Source of the DNA: Pleodorina starrii
Taxonomy: Eukaryota > Chlorophyta > Chlorophyceae > Chlamydomonadales > Volvocaceae
Direction of reading: 5' to 3'
DNA length: 64,000 bases
Assembly: GCA_030267565.1 (NCBI GenBank)
Contig: BRXU01000029.1
Coordinates: 541,001 to 605,000 of the forward strand
Positions 24,093 through 35,672 of this stretch are shown piece by piece. How positions within the stretch are numbered: position 1 is the stretch's first letter; each line of letters starts with the position of its first letter. Below the pieces are notes generated by a model. It saw only the letters and a program-made list of their open reading frames with translations, was not told where the DNA came from and searched no databases. The position numbers and the translations under genes are program-made.

Positions 24093-24123
24093 CACGTGTG
24101 CGCCTTTGGAGGGCGCACACGTG
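24093..24123. other. perfect 12-bp-stem hairpin
   Basis: CACGTGTGCGCC, seven loop bases, then GGCGCACACGTG. The arms are exact complements in an intergenic spacer. Confidence 0.85.
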
Positions 24124-25709
24124 TGTGTGGGGCACGTGTCTGCTCCTCTGTCCCCCTGCTGCACTGGGATTGGGGACTACCGGCCGCGACCGGCGAGTGA
24201 GTGAGGACTGCGAATCCACCGATAGCCCCGTGCGCGTTACGTAGAGTGGCGGTTACAGTGGGGTCCAGAGTCCAGACCTCCCGAGGCCAAGTCCTTGATT
24301 GGAAGCTAAGCGCCAGTGTCTTCCGAGTGCAAGCGGTCAAAGGGGCAAGAAAAACCTCCGAGGCCCATCCAAGAACTCACACGCACACAAATTGCCTACG
24401 CCCACACACTCATCGTTGAAGCCGACCATTCACGGCTCACGCCCTCCCGTGCATCCACTCGAATGCAACAACCCGTCGGTGCTCCGGCACGCACAATGCG
24501 GCTGCGCGCCGGTGGCCTCCCCCGAGGGGGCACCTCTACACCTCTTCCTGCGTGGGCAGTCAGCGAGCAGCAGCAGCAGCAGCAGCAGCGGCGACCGGCA
24601 GCAGCGGCGGCGGTTCTGAGGCGACCAGCACGGGGGGCGACCCACACAGATGCGGGCGGACAGACAACGGCCTCTTGCAGTCTTGCATGGGGGGGCGGGG
24701 CGGGGGCGTTACTCCTCCGCTGCGTCCGCTACGCACTCAGCATGTCAGCAGCAGCAGCCGTCCTCTCTCTCTCCCTCCCGCCACTGCATCAGCGGGCGTG
24801 GCCTCCTTGCGGCCATCGATAGCCCCGCCGCCGCAAAATATTCTCGGAGCCGGGTGTAGCGAGCAAGCCGTAGTCGGCTGGTCGTTACCAATCGTTTGGT
24901 CGCTCATTACACCGGGGTCCGCAGATCAAGTACTCATACAAACACATGGATAATGCACACACAAAAAATTGGCACCCACAGCAGCAGTGCTGAATCGCTC
25001 ATCAGAAGGGTTCAGAGCGCAACCACCCACACCGCCACACCCACAAGGAAGTTCATAGAAACAAACAGTGCGCGGCGCGCGGCCGCGTCGGCCCAGGCGG
25101 CACGTCGCGGCTGCCACAAACCCACACGCCCCGCGCCTCGCCCCGCAAACACAGCACAGTACGGCAAGCCAACATCCGAATCAACCTCCGGACGGTGTCT
25201 CTGGGGCGCACTGTTCCGTCAACAATAAGGCAACAAGGAGGCAAGCGGCGCACACACGTTATTGTCATCTCCAGTTTGCCGATCAACCTCATCCCACTTC
25301 GTTCTCTGCCACTCATGATTAGCGTTCAGCCTGGGAAGAACAAGCCATCAGCTTATAGGCAAAAGAGCTGCCCGCTGGCCACTGATTCGCCGTACGGATG
25401 TACGACACACGAGGTACGACACAATCGTACACAATGCAGATTACCGCACTGTCTTGCTGTATTGCAGTATGCGTGCGTGTTCGGGGCAGCAACCCCATGC
25501 CACATCTCGTTCGGGAGCCTTGGCGGGGCATCCCCAACAACGTTCATGCTGCGCTTCGTTTACGGAGAAGACCCACACACCCTTCCTCATTCCTCCCCCC
25601 AAACCGCAACCTCTCCGTCCCTCCGGTCAATCGCTGCGGTCTCGTCCCGCTCTCTCACCCCTTCACGAAATCACCCACGGGTGCCCTCCGAATATCTCTG
25701 GGCCCCAGG

Positions 25710-25737
25710 CGTGTTGTAGCCTTCACGCTACAACACG
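25710..25737. other. perfect 11-bp-stem hairpin
   Basis: CGTGTTGTAGC, loop CTTCAC, then GCTACAACACG. It may be a structured RNA end or a cruciform. No T-run follows. Confidence 0.85.
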
Positions 25738-26255
25738 CGACGTATCTCACTACTACAAAGCGCCTTCTCTATCCCTTCTCCACAGACCAAAAGCCGCCGC
25801 CCTCACCCCCACACATGCACACTGCGCCGTTCACATCCTGCGCGTATCTCAACGGCGCATCCCAACGGCCCAACGGCTGCCCACATCACAAGCCAATATG
25901 CTTGCCAACGGCAAGCCATGGCAGGGCGGCAACACCACGCCCGCGCAAGCCTCCCGTATCCCGTCGACCCTTGCTGCGACTGTGCCCCTCCGGCTAGGAG
26001 CCATTTGAGCCCCACGTCAGCGCACCAGCATCCCCCCCCCCAAACTCCAAATCCAACCGACCACAGCACAAAAATAGTGTAGGGTGGCGCATAGCCTAAA
26101 TAGGCGCCTATAATGTAGGGATGTGGTGCGCAAAGCCAAACTAGCCTAGCTAGCTAGCTAGATAGATAGTCAGCATTGCGCAAGGTACCGGTAGTTGCGC
26201 TGGTGGGCTCTCAACGGCGCTGAAATGGGACGAGCGTGTACGGCAGAGGCAAAGC

Positions 26256-29200
26256 TCAATCGGCAGCGCGGGACGGCGCACCGCCCTTGCGGCGACTCTT
26301 GCTCGCGGCGGCGGCGGTGACGGCGCCGCCGCCGCCGCCAGCTGCCGCCGCTGTCACCGCCGCCGCTGCCTTGCCTGCCGGCCCCGCCGCGCCCGCCTTC
26401 CCAGCTGGCCCAGGGGCCGGACCTCCAGACGCACCCCGACCCGAGCCCGCTGGCGCCGCCGCCGCCGCGGCCGCCGCTGCGGCGGCCGCCGGCTGGGTAG
26501 ACAACAACGCCGACGCGACGGCAGCGGAGCCGTTTGCCGTACAGGCAGCGGCAGCATTGGGTTTGGCGGCCGCCGTTGCCGTCGTCCCCATGCCCGCTCC
26601 CGCTCCCGCCGCCCCCCGCGCCGCCGCTGCCGCCGACAGAAATGCGGCCGCCGTGGCGGAGCCGCCGCCACCGCCGCCGTCGGCCGCGACGCCCGCTTCG
26701 AGACCAAGCATCTTTGCGAGAGCCGCCGCCATTGGGCCGCCGTTGGCCGCAATGCGAGCTACCAACTCCCAGTTCAAGCCCGCGAGGGCTGCGCCACCGG
26801 CAATGCCACCATCCTGGCTGCCGCCGCCGCCGCAGGCCGTACCTGCGCCATCGACGGCGGCGCCGCCGGCTTCGGCCATTGGACTGTCGCCTTGGCCCTG
26901 CCCGTCGTCCGGGGCCATTGCCCCGGAGCCCGAGCGCGACGGCGGAGGCACCGACGGAAGCCGCGGCGCCGCCGCCGGCGGCGCCTCCGCCGCCACGGCC
27001 GGCGGCGCTGGCGCCGTCGTCAACGCCGATCCGCCGCGAGGGCGCGGCCTCGGCGGCGCCGACAGGCTGCCGCCTTCCCCGGTGTTGCCAGTGTCGCTGC
27101 TGCCCCCGCCGCCGCCGCTGCTGCCCCCGCTTCGCTGCACCGGGTCCAATGTCCGGGGCCCTCGCCGCTCCTGGGGCTGCCGCTGCGCGGCGGCCTCTTC
27201 CGGCGCGCGTTTCAAGAGGTGGATTCCGAGGTCCTTCATGATGTAGCGCATCTTCATGGGGCCAGTAGCGCGGGCGGAGCTGCGGCTCCTGTACACGATA
27301 TGCATTGGATTGGATGGAAGGCAGTTTGGATTTTTGTTTTATTAATTGCCGTGCGAAGTCAGGGAAGGGAAGAGGGGGGCACGACGCGGCGTTCAAGTGG
27401 CAAAGGCGGGCGCTGGGAAATGTCCCGGGTTTGATGGGATAGTTTGCCATTGTCATGCGATTCATCTCAGCAGGAAAATTGATTCATCTCAAGAGTAGGA
27501 AAAACTATTCATCTCAGTCGGAAAGCAGAGTCCACACGCACGCGCTTCGCGAGACGATCTCATGCACATAAGGTGTATTCATTGCATTAGGCAATTCAGT
27601 CATTCATTCATTCAGGCAGGCAGGCAGGTAGGCAGACAGGCAGACAGGCAGGTAGGCAGGACGCTCCGAAGGACGTCTGGGGCTTTGAGTAGCAACGCAG
27701 CAGCAACCACTCATCAGTCAAAACCCTCCTCGCGCGGTCGTACAACACGCACCTACGGCCCTTGGGCACGTGCTGACCCAACAGCAGACTGGCTCCGAAA
27801 CCATGTCCCCTCGGCGCCGCAAGCAGCGCCGCCGCCACAGAGGCCGAGTGCGGCAGGCCAGACAGCGGCAGCGCGCGCAGCTGCGCCGCCGTGGCGCCGC
27901 CGCCGCCTCCGAGGCCGCCCGCCGCCAGCGGCCCCAGCACCGGATCACCGCCGCCGCCGCCACTCAGCGCCGACAGAGCGCTGGCGGCGGCGGCGGCGCC
28001 GCCGCCGTCATTGCGGGCCCTCGCCAGCGCGGCGGCGTCGATGCCGCTGCCAGACTGCGAGGCGAGCAGCGCCGCCGTCGCCGCCACTGGCGGCAGACCG
28101 CCGGCGGCGGCGGCGGCCGCCGCCGCTGGCGGAAGTCCACCATGCAGCCCGCCCCCCAGTCCCGGCATGCCACCCGTGCCGATGAGGCCCGCGGCGCCGG
28201 GGCCCAGGAGCGCAGACGCATCCGCCGCTGATAGCGGTGGCGGGAGACTGACGGACGGCCCGCCGCCGGCGTTGCCGGCGTCGCCGCCGGACGCCTGCTG
28301 CATCGCCAGCGCGTGGCGTTGCCTTTTTAGGATTTGGGTCGCGAGGCTGCCGTTCTCAGGTCGCTTGTTGGGCTTCTTCGTGCCCAGTGACGTCGACGCC
28401 GGCGGCAAGAACCGGCTCTTTGCGCTCGCTGACGCACCGCCGCCGCCGTCGCCGCCACCGTGGCGCGCGGCCGCGTCACCGCAGCGGCCCCCGCCGGCGG
28501 CGGCGCCGCCGCTGCCGCGGCGGCCGTGGCCGCCGACAGCCAGGCTTCCGCCCAAGCCAGATCGATAGCCCAACGACTCCAGGTCTTCCATTAGCTGTGT
28601 GGCGACGGCGCCGGGAAGGACGGCAAGGTCCGCCAACCCGGCGGCGCCATTCATGAGCCCGGCGACACCGGCATTCGCAGCGCCGGAAGTGACCAGGCTC
28701 TTCAGCAGCTGCAGACCCGTGGGTCCTTTGCTGTGACCACCGCCGCCACCACCACCACCACCACCACCGCCGCCGCTGCTGCTGCCAAGATCCGAGCCGC
28801 TGTGCCGCTGCGGCCGGCTGCCGCCGCCGCGGCCGCTCGCGGCGGCGCCGCCGCGACTGTCCCCATTGCTGCCGGCCTCCCGCGCGGCGACGGCGGCGGC
28901 AGCCGCCGCCGCCGCGGCGGCGGCAGCCGCCGACGCCGACGGCATGTCATCCGCATCATCGAGCGCCTCCAACGCGCCGACGGGTATCCGGCCGCTGGGC
29001 AGTAGATGGTTCAGCTGCACGCCGCCGCCGCCGCCGGCGGCAACGGAGGCAAGGGGACCCAGTCCGGAAAGTTGCAAGCCGGAGAGCGCGTTGCCCAGCG
29101 AGCCTCCCTGTCCGAAGCCGTTCGGCAAGCCGCCCTGTTGCTGCTGATAGAGCTGCAGCAGCATTAACGCCTGCTGCTGAGGACCCGGCGCGCCAGCGGC

Positions 29201-30544
29201 GGCGGCGGCGGCGGCGGCGCCGCCGCCGGCCCTGCCACCGCCCTCCAGCTTCAGCAGACCGGCAAGGGCTTCCAGCCCGTTGCCGCCACCACCGCCGATG
29301 CCATTCGCAGCCAGGAAGGCCGCGACGCTGCCACCGCCACCGCCGCCGATGTCGCCGTTGACGGCCGCCAGCTGCGCCAAAAGCTGCTGCTGCTGCTGCT
29401 GCTGCTGCTGCAGAGAAACTGGCCCCGTCAGGCCGCCGCCGCAGCCGCCGACGGCTGCACCCTCGTCCTTCAAGCCATTCAGCAGGGAGGCGGCGGAGCC
29501 GCCGCCCATGCCGCCGCCAGCGCCAGCGCCGATGCCGCCGCCACCACCGCCGCCGTACTGCAGGAGAAAGCTCTGCAGCTGCGCCGGGCTGAGCGAGCCC
29601 AACTCGGAAGCCGCCTGCGCGACGGCGCCGCCCAGGCCTCCGAGGCCCAGGCTAAGGCCGTTCAGGCCGTTCAGCGAGCCGTTGGCAGCGAGCAGGGCCC
29701 TCAGGGCGTCTGGGCTTATCGGCAGCCCGCCCTGCGAAAAGACCTTCCCGCAGCCGATGGGGTCGACGTCGCCGCCGCCGCCGCCACGGCTCGAGGGATG
29801 CGAGGGAAAGGCGTCCGTCTGGATGCCGCCGCCGTGTGGCCGAAAACCCACATGGCCCACATCTCCCATCGCCGGCCCCAGGCTGCCTCCCCCATTGGCG
29901 CTGACGGCGCCGCCGGGCTTGCCGGACGGCTGCCCTCCCATGGCGGCCGCCGACCTGCCGCCGCCGCCTCCGCTAGCCGCTACGCCGTTGCCTGAAGGAG
30001 CACCAGGAAAGCAGGTCTGGCCGGCGCCGCCGCCACCGCCGCTGGGGCGGTCTCCGCCACCGCCTGCGCTGCCGCCACTGCTGCTACGCGGGGTGCCTTG
30101 CGGGATGCCGACGCACCCGCCGGCGCCGCCGGCGCCTGTCCCTGCCTGTGCCTGCATCAGCAGCCGCAGCATGACCGACGGGGGGAGCCCATTGAGAGCT
30201 CCCGGCTGCTGCAGTAGCAACTGCTGCAAGCCGATCAAGTCAATCGGCGCGGCGGCGCCGCGATCCGCACCGGCGCCTCTGCCGTTAGCGACCTGCTCGT
30301 ACGGCATCCGAGTGGAGAGGGGAGACAGGCCGCCGCCAGACTGCGGCGAGGGTGGCGCGCCGAGGATGCCATTGGCGTCGGCGCGATGCGGCATGGGCGG
30401 CATTGGCGGCCGGCCACGCGCGTCGCGGCCGCCGCCGCCAGCAGCCGCCGTTGCGGCTGCCAGGAACGCGGCCTTGGCGGAGCGGTAGTCCATTCCAGCT
30501 CCTGCTAGGGCACCCAGGTTCATGCCTTCCTCGACGACATCCAT
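26256..30544 (-). CDS. low-complexity, probably nuclear protein, two exons, about 1274 residues
   Basis: Exon 1 is 30544-27753 and exon 2 is 27288-26256. The donor GTAG/GTGCGT and acceptor TACAG/G join in phase 2, giving KGRR-SRSSARATGPMKMRY. The ATG at 30544 has an in-frame stop shortly upstream. Most of the protein is Gly/Ala runs with Gln tracts (one uninterrupted run near 29380-29410). Ordered islands are MDVVEEGMNLGALAGAGMDY at the N-terminus, LLKSLVTSGAAN, and a basic patch (KKPNKRPENG ... ILKRQRHALAMQQ) that resembles a bipartite nuclear localisation signal. After the splice come MKMRYIMKDLGIHLLKRAPEE and a C-terminal KSRRKG. No DNA-binding domain was recognised. The pattern resembles transcriptional co-regulators, but that is inference. 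Confidence 0.6.
27611..27665. repeat. GGCA/GGTA tetranucleotide repeat
   Basis: A run of CAGGCAGGCAGG with TAGG and ACAG variants inside the single intron of the low-complexity nuclear-type gene. If translated it gives a spurious C-L-P-A tail. Confidence 0.9.
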
Positions 30545-30559
30545 GTCTTCCCTCAACAG

Positions 30560-32880
30560 GGCACGCCAAGGGGCCAGTGGGTCGAGCTGCTGCGCTGGCG
30601 CCTCAAATCGTGTGCTTGTGTCGGTGCAGTAGCCTCGATGCCGGTGCCTGCAGGATGCGGCACAGCAAAGCGGGTCATTGTTGATGCGACAACGAATTCA
30701 CTCTGTATACAGAAGGTTGGCAGTCATCAGTCCGTAAGCCTTGCTGCGCTGCATCTTAAGGAGGTAGAAATACAACCTGGTAAGGTGACGCGCGTTCTTA
30801 GAGCGCCAGCGCAAAGACGTGCGAGCGGGCGGGCCCCGTCCGTTACAAACGAAGTACGACGAACTGAGGCCTCGCAAGCACGTACCTGACAGAGGCCTGC
30901 TCAGTAAACACCTTTGGACGTGGCCTTCAACGACGCCCAAATAATCCGATGATATCTACCTGAGCGACAATGGAACAGGGGTCGACTTTCATGTGAAACC
31001 GGGAAAGGCGATGTTAAACATTGGCTTCAAGGCACAGCTTCCGTTGGAAAATGGACACACAAACAGGAGGCTTTGGCATACATCTCAGCAAAGGACTGAG
31101 GTGGTGCTTTCAAGTCAAGACGAAGCATCGACCACAAAATCGGGGTCTCCAGCGACACTGATAACAAAAATGTCATTATACTTCACGTTCACTATCCAGA
31201 ATCCTGCATGTCCAGCGTGCAGGTTCGTTGTAAGCAAAAACCGTCTGGTCGAACCCGCTCATCACAACCACGTTTGCTCATTTCCCATTTTCACAACGTC
31301 AAAGATAAGTTACATACATAAATGACTGACAAATGCCGGAGTTCGACGTGACCGCGAGACAAAAGCTTCAACCTCGTTACTCATAGACCATGTTTGTATT
31401 TGTTGGTCAAACGCAGCCGGTCCAAGGTATGAAATGAAACCAGAAGTAAAATATGGTAAGCCTGTGTGTGCAGATGCGGTCATGTCTTACGCAGGATGTG
31501 CAATCCTGCGTAGACCTCCTGCCTCGCGGGCGCGGCAACAATCATGCAAGGCAATCCCGTTTCAAGTAATTTTCCAGGACATGGGTTTGCTTGCAAAGCG
31601 GAGGGCAAAGCGTCCGTTCGGCCGGTTGGAGACCATTCAGGAAGCGCATACAGGAAGCGCACCCGGACCCTGCTCTGACACCAAAGCTAAAGCAAACAGT
31701 ATGCTTCTTGCAACACCTGCCTTGATGCACGTACGTCGGCATCTCACCTCAGCAGCCTCCCCTCGTCGAACTCTCTCCGCGGGCGACGCGCCTCTGCCAG
31801 ACACACAAGCGGCTGTCTTCTTCACTTCAATCGGCTTTCAGAATTGACAGATGCTCCAAATAGCGAACAGGGCAGACGGCTGCTGCCTCAAGCAAGGTGC
31901 AAGCACTCAGGAGGATGTCAAGTCTACACAGCTCCGTTTATAATGCGGGAGCGCAAAGCAGTGCACAGATTACTGCGATTAAGGATGGTGCGCTGAGCCT
32001 GGCGCTTTGTTTGCTGTGTGCCGCTATGTCGTACGATACTGACGGAGAGGAAAAAAGGCCATCAAACGTGCAGCTTGTTGACATTTCCACAAATTGTATG
32101 TACACCTCTGGAACTTCAGCGGAATTTTAGGGCGTCACGGGCTCAAGAGACGAAGGTCGAAAACGGCAGGTTGGCAGAGAGGCGCATCGGGTTTGCAAAA
32201 AATTGATGTAATGCATAGACACTTGTCTTAACACTGCACCTTTATAAAAATTGTGGCCTTGTAAGTGTTGCGACACGGTTAACTGACATAGGAGTAGTAC
32301 TGGACGTGGCGAGTCACCGCTAACGGAATGTGCCATTAAAATTTGCAAATTAATTTATATTTTTGAGGCATTAATCATTTCCAAAAATGGGAAAGACTTC
32401 TGCTGGCAGTAGCCCGTGGCCGTACGATGTGCAATATCGTTGCTCACGGTGTGTGTTTGCTAGTAACCCTTACATACGTCCGTAGAAATTTTACATGTTT
32501 GCGCGTGGATAGCCTTCAGCACATCAACATCGAACCTGTCGCAGAGACCGGCACGTACGATGGACACTGATCCTGGAGAGCAAAACACCAATTCGTTCGA
32601 TGTTAAGCTTTCATTACGTACCGGGGCTTCGTGCGTGCCTTCTGAGGCTTGGCATTATCTGGCATCCTGGCTCCATGCAAATTTCCCACGACTGAAAGAG
32701 ACATGGCGCACATGTCGTTGATAGGCTATGTTACTGCAGCACGCTGTGGTGCGTCACACGATCAGGAAGATGATGATGTTACAAGCTTCAGTGAGCTCGT
32801 ACGGTTCAAACGAACCCGAAGGCTCATGAACCGCCTCAGTCAAGCAAAAGGAACAAAAAGTAAGGAAAAATCAACCGTAG
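30560..32880. other. intergenic, no gene recognised
   Basis: Lower-GC sequence upstream of the 1274-residue protein. It probably includes that gene's promoter and 5'UTR. Frames at 31434-31847 (plus) and 30698-30940 (minus) lack motifs. No transposon termini were noticed apart from the segment abutting the LINE. Confidence 0.4.
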
Positions 32881-34227
32881 CAGAAAGGGCATAAAGACAA
32901 CATAAGACAGATACGTCACAAAAGCACAACATGACCTGAGAAGGAGTCTCCATCGACTCTACACGGCGATGCGCTCGCGCCGAAAGCAAAACATGTCATA
33001 AACAACCTTTGCAAGACCGCGCTGATCGTCTATTTGCATGACGTCGCAAACACTCGCTCCCTCCGGTACACCCAGGTCCCAAAGCTTCTGCCGCGCTGAC
33101 ACGAGAGCAGAACACTCCAACAGGAAGTGCTTCTCGTCCTCGACGGCACCATTAATGCGACACGCCTTGCACACACGCAACTCCCTGGCTCGATTACTCT
33201 CGCTATTAACCGCCAGGTCTGATACGCATAACCGGAAACGGAGAAGGGCACGGTGGTGCGCCGGGGGAATGTAACCCTCAAACTGCTTCGGCTGCCCCAT
33301 CCAGTGCTTGTGACGGCACATTTTCACGCCTGGCTTCCTGCCATCCGTAACGAAAGAGCACGGGTCGACGGCCAACCTGTCACTGGCCCAATCATCGTTA
33401 ATGCGCCCCCTAAGAGTGTCCAACAGCGCCTCAACGTCGAGCTTGCACGTAGAGTACCGTCTAACCCTGGCGTCGATGGTACCCTCCGTCGCATCCTCCG
33501 GCCAGTCATGCCTTAAGATGTTCAGAGCCCGAATGATCTTAGTTCCCCAGCCGTCCCCCTGCAAATCCGATTCCAATGCCAGCCGGATCTCGTGACGAAA
33601 AACACTGTGGTATATGCTGCTAGTGTTCTCAACCATACTGTTCCAAAAACGAAACACAGATTCAGCCCAGTACATCTGCAGCGGCATCTGCCCTAGTTCC
33701 CTAAACAACAATTGAAGGGGCGGGACGGAAGCTCCGACCAGCTGCTTCATAAAGGCGATTTGCAGCTTGACCATGCGATCCCGAGTAGCGACCTCAAAAT
33801 AACAGGAACGCGGTGCCTCGTTAGCCGGGAAACCCCTCTCGAGCAACGCTAAAACCAAATCGACACCCCACAACTGCGAACCATAAGACAGAACAGAACG
33901 GACTTGCGCATTAAAGCATTTCATTCCGACGGAAGGTAACAATAGCCCCTGTCGACGCAACTTGCTAAGCAGGGAAAACATAGCCCGCTGGCCCGCGACG
34001 TAGAGTTCGTCCGTGCACGACGCAAAGGAACTATTAGGGCCAAAATGTAGCCCGAGATAACGTGCGCGCGGCTTCCAGGTGATGGGCCGGTCCACCGGCA
34101 GCCCGTCCTCCAAAACGCGCATAGTAACCAGGCCGTTGATCGCGTAGAAGTGACTCCTAACCTGATCACTGGGGTGGAAGAGCAGCAGCTCACACTTCCT
34201 CGCATTAACGATCAGGAAGGAAATGCC
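32800..34227 (-). mobile_element. 5'-truncated non-LTR retrotransposon (LINE)
   Basis: Holds the C-terminal part of a LINE reverse-transcriptase protein, continued by a 3' flank down to about 32800. The abrupt 5' end within the RT domain is the usual result of incomplete reverse transcription. The precise 3' end and target-site duplication were not identified. Confidence 0.75.
32959..34227 (-). pseudogene. LINE reverse transcriptase, C-terminal fragment
   Basis: An open frame of about 420 codons begins mid-domain at VNARKCELLLFHPSD, continues through RYLGLHFGPN and VRSVLSYGSQLWG (the RT thumb and connection region seen in LINEs), and ends with a CxxC ... HxxxxC zinc motif, KACRINGAVEDEKHFLLEC, shared with zf-RVT proteins. 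The catalytic palm with F/Y-x-D-D and the endonuclease are missing upstream. The frame is intact, which suggests a fairly recent insertion. It is not expected to be active. Confidence 0.8.
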
Positions 34228-34239
34228 ATAACGTGTACG

Positions 34240-35640
34240 GAGCGGTCGTTATGCGGGGACTGCTTTCCTCATGGAGTGGCATGGCCATTTCTGTACATCA
34301 AGATGCACCACGTCGTTTAATGAATTATTTAGCCAGTGGCAAAGAAGACGCTTTCAGCGTGACGCATTGGGCATTGCAGCGGGCAAGATGTGCGAGGAGT
34401 AACTCGAGTTCGCAGATAACGACTTCGTTACAGTAACACTTTTTTAAGAGTGTGTATGCACTCCATATACTATTTCTCCTTTAACTAGCGAACAGTCAGG
34501 ATGTGGGAATCATCAGTTCAGCCGCATCTTGGACCGTGATGTGTGCCACTGTTAGTAGGTAGGACCTAAACATTTATTGCCTTCTATACCGCATCGCCAC
34601 CTTCGCCACAGCTCTACCGGCAGGGTAAGCCAACTGGTGATGCCTCTTGTGATGCGCCAGAAATCGCTGACGACGAGTGTAAAGTGAAGAAGCGAACCTG
34701 ACGCAGCAAAGCGAACGGTCCACGCCTGGGCGCCCAGGCTGTTCGACTTTCTCTCCCGTTACTAATGCGAAGGGTTGCTCCTACAGCCCTAATAACTACC
34801 ATCTAAGATATTGCTCGTTGCGTGGGGTCGTCTTTACAACAACGCTGGTCAAAGCGCGAACAAAGATGCATAGCGAACACGCTTTGCCGGCAAGTCAGTC
34901 AGTCAGTTCGGGACCGACGGCATCAAGTCTGAGCGTCTCCCACGCAAATCGCACACAAAGTCTCTACCGTTCACACAATTCTTCACGGTACCTCGAGGAC
35001 CCCGATCAAAGCGAGAAAATGAACTAGGAAAGGCGGCCCGGTCCCCGCGCCTCATCATCCCTCCAACGCGGGGGTGCAGTAACAGCAGTCGACTAGGTCC
35101 GCTCGTAAACCCCGCTTTCGTCACCAGGCCGACCCCCCCCGACTAATGCCACGCCATAGATCCATCGGAAAGTCACGCATACAGGGGCTAAGTTGCGCAG
35201 GAGGGAAGCTACGCCGTTCGTGGGCCGCTGAGCGCGCCCCACAAGCTCGCGCCTAAACCTGCGGCCTACGCCGCGCTTTGCTCGTAGCGGCCGTTCCGTA
35301 AGTGCGGCCAGAGTAGCAGAAGCGGGCGGGGACAATCGCGACAGCGGTACCGAACCGGCCGCTGCCCTCCCCGCCCAGCGAGAGGCCAACGCTCCGGAGC
35401 CCAGTTGCCGTACAACTGAAACGAACGAACCGGCGCGTTCAGCAAGCACCGCACAGTAGTGAGTTTGTTACAGTGGGCACCAGGCACACAAACACATCGC
35501 AAATACAAGGGGGGCAGGGACGGACCGCACCGCCTCCCCGCTCGCCCGCGAGCTCGCCGCGCTCGCCCCCTTAGGATAATGCACATCTCCCACACGGCGT
35601 GGTTTACCGTTTGCACTTGACTGCAAGTATAAACAAGAGG
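34240..35640. other. intergenic, no gene recognised
   Basis: Separates the LINE fragment from the formamidase 3'UTR. Frames at 34233-34436 (plus) and 35266-35749 (minus) show no domains. GC content rises toward the formamidase side. Confidence 0.4.
35467..35471 (-). terminator. likely TGTAA poly(A) signal of the formamidase gene
   Basis: TTACA here reads TGTAA on the minus strand, about 200 bases after the formamidase stop codon, a typical volvocine 3'UTR distance. Confidence 0.55.

Positions 35641-35671
<31 letters not shown>
35641..35671. repeat. CA microsatellite directly after the formamidase stop
   Basis: On the transcript strand the TGA stop is followed within two bases by an (AC) run of about 13 units. 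Confidence 0.9.
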
Positions 35672-35672
35672 T

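Larger units (their letters stand above)
23008..26255. other. intergenic between converging genes; simple repeats and hairpins only
   Basis: Holds the 3' flank of the plus-strand gene and of the minus-strand gene ending at 26256. A GGC/GCC-rich triplet tract (about 23060-23170), an AT-rich patch (23236-23285), a TTAA-type repeat (24009-24032), two perfect short hairpins and a TAGC/TAGA run (26143-26169) are visible. Frames here lack splice-consistent extension or motifs. Confidence 0.45.

Noticed and set aside
26170..27465. 431-codon minus-strand Arg/Gly-rich frame
   Set aside because: Out-of-frame shadow of exon 2 of the same gene; the frame chosen joins exon 1 in phase and has a sensible stop.
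27608..27752. C-terminal extension CLPACLPV-type tail of the 1274-residue protein
   Set aside because: It is translation of a GGCA microsatellite; a strong donor (GTGCGT) at 27752 removes it by splicing.
29280..30488. 402-codon plus-strand Pro-rich open frame
   Set aside because: It is the antisense shadow of Gly/Ala codons of the minus-strand 1274-residue protein; GGC/GCC-rich exons keep several frames open.
32959..34122. LINE frame as a host gene
   Set aside because: The zinc motif CxxC...HxxxxC and the RT connection motifs identify it as the 3' part of a retrotransposon; it lacks a start and the catalytic palm.
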